Source of the DNA: UBA5543 sp964464965
GTDB lineage: Bacteria; Bacteroidota; Bacteroidia; Chitinophagales; Chitinophagaceae
Length of the DNA: 64,000 bases
Direction: 5' to 3'
NCBI GenBank assembly: GCA_964464965.1
Contig: CAYXHM010000001.1
Span: 496,001 to 560,000, forward strand
Shown: piece by piece, positions 59,035-64,000 of the stretch
Layout of the letters: each line of letters starts with the position of its first letter
Numbering within the stretch: the first letter of the stretch is position 1
Translations under genes and position numbers: made by a program
Notes under the pieces: generated by a model
The model's input: the letters and a program-made list of their open reading frames with translations, nothing else
Told to the model about the DNA's origin: nothing
Databases searched by the model: none

Positions 59035-60273
59035 CTACCTGTTAAATGGTACCTCGTTCACCCAACGGAAACCACGGTTGGTGAGCAGGAACTTCCTGGT
59101 ATCATACCTGCGCAGGACAATGCGTGTACTGTCAAACTTCAGGTTGTGTTCCAGCACCAGTACGTCGTCCCTTGTTATATAGCGGTACATCTTTTCTTTA
59201 TCATCTTCACCGGTCATGCCTATGGTATGTTTAGCAGTATCTACCGTTATCTCAAAATGCTCAAAGGTCTCATCCATATACCGCACGGTGGCCCTGTCTT
59301 TATACTGCATGATGAGATAATGCCAGCGGGTACTGTCTGTAAGCTGTGCAGGTATTGTATCATTATTGCTCACCACCCATTCTGCTGTGTACAATCCGTA
59401 TAACGGCACATGTTTATTATCAGCGCGTATAGTTCGGCTGTTTTGTTCCATATTGAAGACCATTAAGCCAATCAGGATTATAATAATTGGTTTGACTACA
59501 GCCCAGGACACCAGCACCCATTTTGAAGATGGCGGGAACATGTATAAACCGGATGCAGGTATAGCCTTACCCGAAAAAAGGAGCATCAGCAATCTTGGTA
59601 TTTCAGGAGCGATGACGAACACCGCCGCCAACAGCAAATGTGTTGAAAATATCTTTACAGGAATATCGTAGCAGAAATTCATAGCTACTATCACGCTCAT
59701 CACCACGATGCTTTGCAAGGCGCCCAACTTCGCCGTTTGCCTGAACAGCAGGAACAAACCAGCCAGCGCCTCTGCCCAGCCGGTAAACATACTGAAACCC
59801 CGCGATGCACCCATAAACGTCCACGCCAGCCCCATAGGCGACGACATGCCGTAGGGCTGCACCAGCCTGTGCAGGTTGGGCGCCGGAAACTGCGACTCGT
59901 ATATTTTAGCAACGCCATAGCTGATCATGTAAAATGCCAGCATATACCGAACTATCACCCACACTATGTAAAAGGCCTGATTATAACTCTGACGTTTCCT
60001 GTCCACAATATTCCACGCAGTGCTGATGATAAGGGTAACCAGCAGCATGGCAGGTATCTGCAGGTAATAGTATATACCATCACCGCTACCCATGCCATCA
60101 GTTTCCAGTGTATCCTTTACATTAAACAGCGTGGCCATCAGTTTTACCAGCCACATCCATAGCACATCAAAATGCGACAGCAAAAAATAAATGATAAAAT
60201 AAACACCCCAGAAGCGAAACAGCAGGCGTTTATAAAATGGCCAGTAAGGTGGAGATTGCAAGTCGTGTTCCAA
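59035..60273 (-). CDS. DoxX-like multi-helix membrane protein with soluble C-terminal domain
   Basis: 412 residues, starting with TTG at 60273 (no ATG fits before the first helix). About six to seven hydrophobic segments (30-260) with a DoxX-like core: RYMLAFYMISYGVAKIYESQFP, GWAEALAGLFLLFRQTAKLG, and more helices. The C-terminal about 130 residues (about 280-412) are soluble and beta-rich: RWHYLIMQYKDRATVRYMDETFEHFEITVD. DoxX-related proteins sit in redox or quinone chemistry; exact role unknown. The di-haem peroxidase gene lies 41 nt upstream on the same strand. Confidence 0.75.
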   Translation of the reverse strand: MEHDLQSPPYWPFYKRLLFRFWGVYFIIYFLLSHFDVLWMWLVKLMATLFNVKDTLETDGMGSGDGIYYYLQIPAMLLVTLIISTAWNIVDRKRQSYNQAFYIVWVIVRYMLAFYMISYGVAKIYESQFPAPNLHRLVQPYGMSSPMGLAWTFMGASRGFSMFTGWAEALAGLFLLFRQTAKLGALQSIVVMSVIVAMNFCYDIPVKIFSTHLLLAAVFVIAPEIPRLLMLLFSGKAIPASGLYMFPPSSKWVLVSWAVVKPIIIILIGLMVFNMEQNSRTIRADNKHVPLYGLYTAEWVVSNNDTIPAQLTDSTRWHYLIMQYKDRATVRYMDETFEHFEITVDTAKHTIGMTGEDDKEKMYRYITRDDVLVLEHNLKFDSTRIVLRRYDTRKFLLTNRGFRWVNEVPFNR

Positions 60274-60314
60274 GTAGCGTATCGTCTTTCCCTTGTAACG
60301 ATACAGTTTGCTAA

Positions 60315-61382
60315 TTATTGTGCGATGTTAAACGGGTTGCTGAAGGTGGGTTCTTTAATAAAAACAGAATCTGTAAGTGTACTTAAAAAGCTGATGATAA
60401 AATATTTTTCATCTTCCGTCAGGTGTACCCCACCGCCGTGGGCCGCTGTCATTTTCGTATCTACATTAGCAGATGCATGTACGCCCTCACTGTAAAAATC
60501 CAGCACTTCTTTCAGTGTTTTAAATCTGCCATCGTGCATATACGGGGCGGTCAGCGCTATATTGCGCAAAGATGGTATCCTGAACTTACCGTTATCTTCC
60601 ACCCTGCCGGTTATACCGCCAACGCCTTTGTCAGCATAATCTGCTGCGTTCTTTACATCATCCAGCCCGTTGTTGCTGAAACCAAATGTCGTTCCCATAG
60701 GGTCAGAATCTACAGTATGGCAATGCAGGCAATCGGCCATGCTCATATCTGTTACCAGTTCAAAACCTTTCAGTTCCGCCCTGGTAAAAAACGCTTCTTT
60801 TCTCAACACGCTGTCGTACCGCGAGTTGTAGGATATCAGCGTGCGTTCAAACTGGGCTATGGCTTTTGCTATCAGTACACTGTCTATTTTTTTATTACCA
60901 AATGCCTGCCTGAATTTTTTTTTGTAAAACCTGCTGTTGCTGATGCGTTGCACTGCTACATCCCATTGCAGGTTCATTTCATTTTGTGTGCGCACCGGGT
61001 GAAATACCTGTTCTTCTATTACACCGCCACGCCCGTCCCAAAACAATGATGGGTACCAGGCCAGGTTAAACAAAGGCATAGTATTGCGCGACATCAGCGC
61101 ACCGTTAAAACCCTTGCTGAAACGCACAGGCCCATCGCTGAAAGCAGCCTCCTGCCTGTGGCAGCTGGCGCAGGCAAGGTTGCTGTCGCGGCTGAGTATC
61201 GGGTCGTAAAACAAATGCCGGCCCAGGTCCACACCGGCTACGGTTACGGGGTTACCTGCCGCATGTGGCATTTCGTTAAAAAGGTAAGGTTCGGGGAAAG
61301 AATATGGCTTATCCTTTCCCCTCCTGACAAATCCTGTAATTACTGCCACTAACAATAACAGTATCAGCAACTTTCTTTGCAT
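60315..61382 (-). CDS. di-haem cytochrome c peroxidase (MauG/CcpA family)
   Basis: 355 residues: N-terminal hydrophobic signal/anchor (1-18), two haem-binding motifs C71-A-S-C74-H75 and C218-L-H-C221-H222, plus the FWDGRGGVIEEQV and PSLRNIALTAPYMHDGRFKTLKEVLDFYSEG segments characteristic of bacterial di-haem peroxidases. It should reduce H2O2 (or oxidise a protein partner) in the periplasm. The T9SS protein gene ends 4 nt upstream, and the DoxX-like gene follows, so the three form a probable operon. Confidence 0.92.
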   Translation of the reverse strand: MQRKLLILLLLVAVITGFVRRGKDKPYSFPEPYLFNEMPHAAGNPVTVAGVDLGRHLFYDPILSRDSNLACASCHRQEAAFSDGPVRFSKGFNGALMSRNTMPLFNLAWYPSLFWDGRGGVIEEQVFHPVRTQNEMNLQWDVAVQRISNSRFYKKKFRQAFGNKKIDSVLIAKAIAQFERTLISYNSRYDSVLRKEAFFTRAELKGFELVTDMSMADCLHCHTVDSDPMGTTFGFSNNGLDDVKNAADYADKGVGGITGRVEDNGKFRIPSLRNIALTAPYMHDGRFKTLKEVLDFYSEGVHASANVDTKMTAAHGGGVHLTEDEKYFIISFLSTLTDSVFIKEPTFSNPFNIAQ

Positions 61383-61386
61383 ACCG

Positions 61387-62316
61387 TTACGGGGCGAGTA
61401 CTATCTTATGTATTTCTGCTTTGTGTGCTGTGCCTACCTTTATAAAATAGGTACCTGCGGGCAGCATACTTATATCTATAGAGGTTTTTACAGGCAGGTG
61501 TTTGCTTTCCCTTACCACTCTTCCCTGTACATCAACCACCTGTAGCGCCTCTATTTCCTGTGCATCATCTTCCGTATCAATTTTTATTACTCCTGTTGTA
61601 ATAGTAGGATACACTAAAAATGTCCCCTTCTCATCTACCTGGCTCACTGTGTGGAAATAGGTAGGCTGTGCCATCATATTGTCTATCATCCATCCTTCCC
61701 TGCTATTATCGTTAGAGTCGGTCATCAATGTATACCGCAGCATAAAACTGTCTGTTGTATTCAGCAGGCGCCAATCAAAACAAAGCCATATATCTCTCCA
61801 TACTGTATCTGTGCCGCTAAAGGCGTATTGGCCTGTCACTAAGGTATCTTTATTCGTAGTGTCAAAACCATAGAAATTATAAACGCTGGGATTGTTGAAT
61901 ACGTTTATCCATGTCATACCTGTATCCAGCGAATACTCAATAATACCACCATCACGGTTAGTGTCCATATCCAGCTTTTGCATCCACCTGAAAGCAATTT
62001 TATATAATCGTGACCAATCATCCGGGTTAAAGCCGGTAATAAACCGTGATGTATTCCCCATAGGATAACTGTTGATGGTATCCGTTACAAGTACGTTGGG
62101 CAGGCTTTGAGCACTGTCAAAAATTGTTTTTTGCGGTTTTCCTATCTGCCATATATTTTCAGCCGCAGTATCCAGGTGCACAATTATAGATTTAGACACG
62201 CTGGTATCAGCACCGTCAAAATATTGCCTGCGCGTGTCTTGTTGGGCAGCAGCCTGGTTGTAGTTTAAAAGCGATAAAACAGCCAGTAGAACCTGTAAGA
62301 GTAGTGTTTTTTTCAT
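61387..62316 (-). CDS. secreted protein with T9SS type A sorting domain
   Basis: 309 residues from the ATG at 62316 (MKKTLLLQVLLAVLSLLNYNQAAAQ signal peptide). The body (about 30-230) resembles immune-inhibitor-A/jelly-roll modules: DPWR-type FRWMQKLDMDTNRDGGIIEYSLDTG and ISLY-type WLCFDWRLLNTTDSFMLRYTLMTDSNDN with many Asp. The C-terminal sorting tail (about 225-309) contains GTFLVYPTITTGVIKI, ALQVVDVQGRVVR and GTYFIKVGTAHKAEIHKIVL. It should be exported by T9SS, upstream of the peroxidase gene by 4 nt. Confidence 0.82.
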   Translation of the reverse strand: MKKTLLLQVLLAVLSLLNYNQAAAQQDTRRQYFDGADTSVSKSIIVHLDTAAENIWQIGKPQKTIFDSAQSLPNVLVTDTINSYPMGNTSRFITGFNPDDWSRLYKIAFRWMQKLDMDTNRDGGIIEYSLDTGMTWINVFNNPSVYNFYGFDTTNKDTLVTGQYAFSGTDTVWRDIWLCFDWRLLNTTDSFMLRYTLMTDSNDNSREGWMIDNMMAQPTYFHTVSQVDEKGTFLVYPTITTGVIKIDTEDDAQEIEALQVVDVQGRVVRESKHLPVKTSIDISMLPAGTYFIKVGTAHKAEIHKIVLAP

Positions 62317-62417
62317 AAGCGTATAATTTATGCATTGGTTAGAAATGATATAATAAAAATACACAAATTATATGCCATATGTAATGCTCTATGTCACACC
62401 AATGTCCTATTCGCTTA

Positions 62418-64000
62418 CTACTCCTTCACTCCCTGCTCGCGCATAGCTTTCTTCTGTGCGGGCGTGGGTTGCTGCACCCAGCTATTGTCGTATGGTTTAA
62501 AAACGGGATTATCCAGCAAGGTTTTGCTGTCTATCTTTCCATCCATATAGGCCGCCAGCGATTTGAACGCTGCTTTGTTTTCTTTCTTAAAAATGAGCAA
62601 CGCTGCATTGGCGCCCGCTTTAGTGGCAATAGGCACGCCTCCGCCCAGCTCTGCCCAGTGGCCGCCCAGCAGCAGGTTCTTCACCGGCGTGTGGTAATGC
62701 GCCACCTTGGTTTGCATGTTCTTTTTGCCGGGGCGCGCGCCCATCATTGTGCCGCCCTTGTTGCCCGTATAGCGCCAGTGTGTTACCGGTGTGGCCACGT
62801 CGTAAAACAATATATGGCTGCGCAGCTCTATACCCAGTTCTTTTTCCACACGGTCTATTATCTGCTCTGCTATTACGTTCTTATGTTTCTTATATGCCTC
62901 GCCACGCACATAGTTGCCGTTGGCGTCTTTTTCGGTTTGCCATTCTTCGTGCTGGTGCATCAACGCGGGCATAAACAGCGTCAGTGTACCGCAGCCCTCA
63001 GGTGCCAGTGTCTTGTCCCTGCACGATGGCGCCAGTATAATGATCTCGCTCGTAGTCGGGTCGCCGGTGCCCTGGTCATCGCGCGATACCAGCTCGCTGC
63101 TCAGGTGCACCATCTCTTCGCCAAAACCCAGTTGCTCCGTAGGGCAGTTCAGCGCTACAGACAGTGTTACCGATGATGCATACAACTCTGCATTGCGCAG
63201 CGTCTTCTTCAGCTTCTCCGGCACTACATGCGCGGGCAGCATTTTTTCGTAGAGCGTTTCTACGTCGCAGGCCGCCACTACATATTTGCTGTTCACAGTA
63301 TAGTCATGGCCACGGTGGTGAAAGTTCACGCCCTTAGCGGTTTTACCATCCAGCAGTATCTCTTTTACTTCACATTTAAAATACACATGGTTGCTGTAGT
63401 ACTCCACCACGTGCTGCAGCCACTCGGGTATCACCTGCCCGCCACCCACGGGCGGACTTTGAAAGTCCTGGTAATAAGCCCAGCCTATAGGCACCAGGCA
63501 ACCCAGCAGTTCCGCTTCAGAAGAAAATATCTCCTTCAGTCCCTCGTCTTTAAAAAACTTGTTCAGCCCTTTTTTCATACCCTTTTCGCCACTATAGGTG
63601 ATGTATGGTATGAAGGGCAGCGCAAACTTCAGCAGGCGCAATTTGTTCACCATACGCTCCGGCAATGCCATCGTTTCTTCAGAGCGGAATATCTTCCCGA
63701 AATCCTTAAATGAATACCCGATTTTCTTTGCCGCCTTGAAAAAACGCGTGATGCCGTCCCTGCTGTTGGGGTATTCCTGCATCAGCTGGTCGCGCAGCTC
63801 ATCAGGATTGCTGGTCAGCATATAGTCCTTAGTATCGCCCTTGTAACGTTTTATGTTGTGCTGCACTATAGCGCCGGGGTGGTCGCTGCCTATTATGTCA
63901 AACAGCTTCGTTACCAGCCCATCCGGGCCAAACTGGTTCAGCCAGTGTATAGCAGTGTCAAAACGGAAATCTTTACGTCTGAAACCCGCCAGGTAGCCAC
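62418..64000 (-). CDS. phytoene desaturase/CrtISO-type NAD(P)/FAD oxidoreductase, N-terminus cut off by window edge
   Basis: The open frame continues to the right edge; the 5' end, with the FAD GxGxxG motif, is outside. Visible landmarks: GYLAGFRRKDFRFDTAIHW near the edge (the R-F-D motif of the CrtI family), VCTYKCEVKEILLDGKTAKGVNF-type segments, a KYVVAACDVETLYEKML block with the Ala-Cys-Asp stretch, and a C-terminal NLLLGGHWAELGGGVPIATKAGANAALLI that closes the FAD site. It probably desaturates or isomerises carotenoids or related polyenes or saturates retinoids. The GTG at 63866 is not the real start. Confidence 0.8.
   Translation of the reverse strand, partial: GYLAGFRRKDFRFDTAIHWLNQFGPDGLVTKLFDIIGSDHPGAIVQHNIKRYKGDTKDYMLTSNPDELRDQLMQEYPNSRDGITRFFKAAKKIGYSFKDFGKIFRSEETMALPERMVNKLRLLKFALPFIPYITYSGEKGMKKGLNKFFKDEGLKEIFSSEAELLGCLVPIGWAYYQDFQSPPVGGGQVIPEWLQHVVEYYSNHVYFKCEVKEILLDGKTAKGVNFHHRGHDYTVNSKYVVAACDVETLYEKMLPAHVVPEKLKKTLRNAELYASSVTLSVALNCPTEQLGFGEEMVHLSSELVSRDDQGTGDPTTSEIIILAPSCRDKTLAPEGCGTLTLFMPALMHQHEEWQTEKDANGNYVRGEAYKKHKNVIAEQIIDRVEKELGIELRSHILFYDVATPVTHWRYTGNKGGTMMGARPGKKNMQTKVAHYHTPVKNLLLGGHWAELGGGVPIATKAGANAALLIFKKENKAAFKSLAAYMDGKIDSKTLLDNPVFKPYDNSWVQQPTPAQKKAMREQGVKE

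Noticed and set aside
62391..63176. Long open frame of 261 codons on the plus strand
   Set aside because: It is antisense to the well-supported CrtI-like oxidoreductase and has no family landmarks.
1..64000. tRNA, rRNA or integrated phage/insertion-sequence genes
   Set aside because: No cloverleaf-like region, rRNA core sequence, transposase, integrase or phage structural gene was recognised.

Overview
The window is chromosomal DNA from a member of the Bacteroidota, most likely of the Chitinophagales/Chitinophagaceae type. The evidence is C-terminal type IX secretion (T9SS) sorting domains, a GldE-like gliding protein next to ssb and mutY, DUF4249, DUF4292 and DUF2490 families, TonB receptors with carboxypeptidase-like N-terminal domains, many lipoproteins, and the Bacteroidota -7 promoter element TAnnTTTG in front of several genes. 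No rRNA, tRNA, prophage, CRISPR array or insertion sequence with a transposase was seen. Genes are dense and most intergenic gaps hold simple hairpin terminators.

Layout: 1-5.9 kb holds small metabolic genes (MGMT-like partial, DinB, DUF1579, a trans-sulfuration PLP enzyme, a PcaF-like thiolase, DUF2490, an ACMSD-type decarboxylase). 6-16.6 kb is a surface/sensing block: a TonB-type outer membrane protein, a beta-propeller histidine kinase with its LuxR-type response regulator, a second TonB receptor and a beta-helix lipoprotein. 16.9-24.7 kb carries a class III aminotransferase, UDP-glucose dehydrogenase plus UDP-glucuronate decarboxylase (a UDP-xylose route), dnaK and DUF4249. A gene-poor 0.9 kb stretch (24.7-25.6 kb) contains a tandem repeat broken by a palindromic element. 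25.6-33.6 kb has a T9SS protein, UPF0173 hydrolase, parA-parB, YkgJ, OsmC, a serine-hydrolase-fold protein without its catalytic residues, and an outer-membrane-like protein.

33.7-39.6 kb has two paralogous secreted proteins flanking a CNNM protein, then a T9SS subtilisin. 39.7-46.3 kb is a run of same-strand genes: dut, sugar nucleotidyltransferase, TPR protein and DUF4292 lipoprotein (envelope biogenesis set), then rfbF-rfbG-rfbC-like CDP-sugar genes. 46.4-47.8 kb is a two-gene RiPP locus: a short lipoprotein-like precursor ending in CPACGMG followed by a DUF692/MNIO iron oxidase. 48-57 kb holds an ALDH7-type dehydrogenase, GNAT, META and DHFR-like proteins, a glycine-rich RRM protein, gldE-ssb-mutY, half of a split transketolase and two small lipoproteins with EF-hand-like loops. 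57-64 kb, all minus strand, has an acyl-CoA dehydrogenase, an HhH protein, a DoxX-like membrane protein, a di-haem peroxidase, a T9SS protein and a truncated CrtI/CrtISO-like oxidoreductase.

The most interesting items are the MNIO/CPACGMG locus (metallophore-like RiPP), arrays of exactly 11-bp-spaced TGTTAAC/TGTTACG half-sites (PhoB/OmpR-type operators) upstream of three genes at similar distances from their promoters, the SxxK-less serine hydrolase, and the broken tandem repeat at 24.8-25.3 kb.
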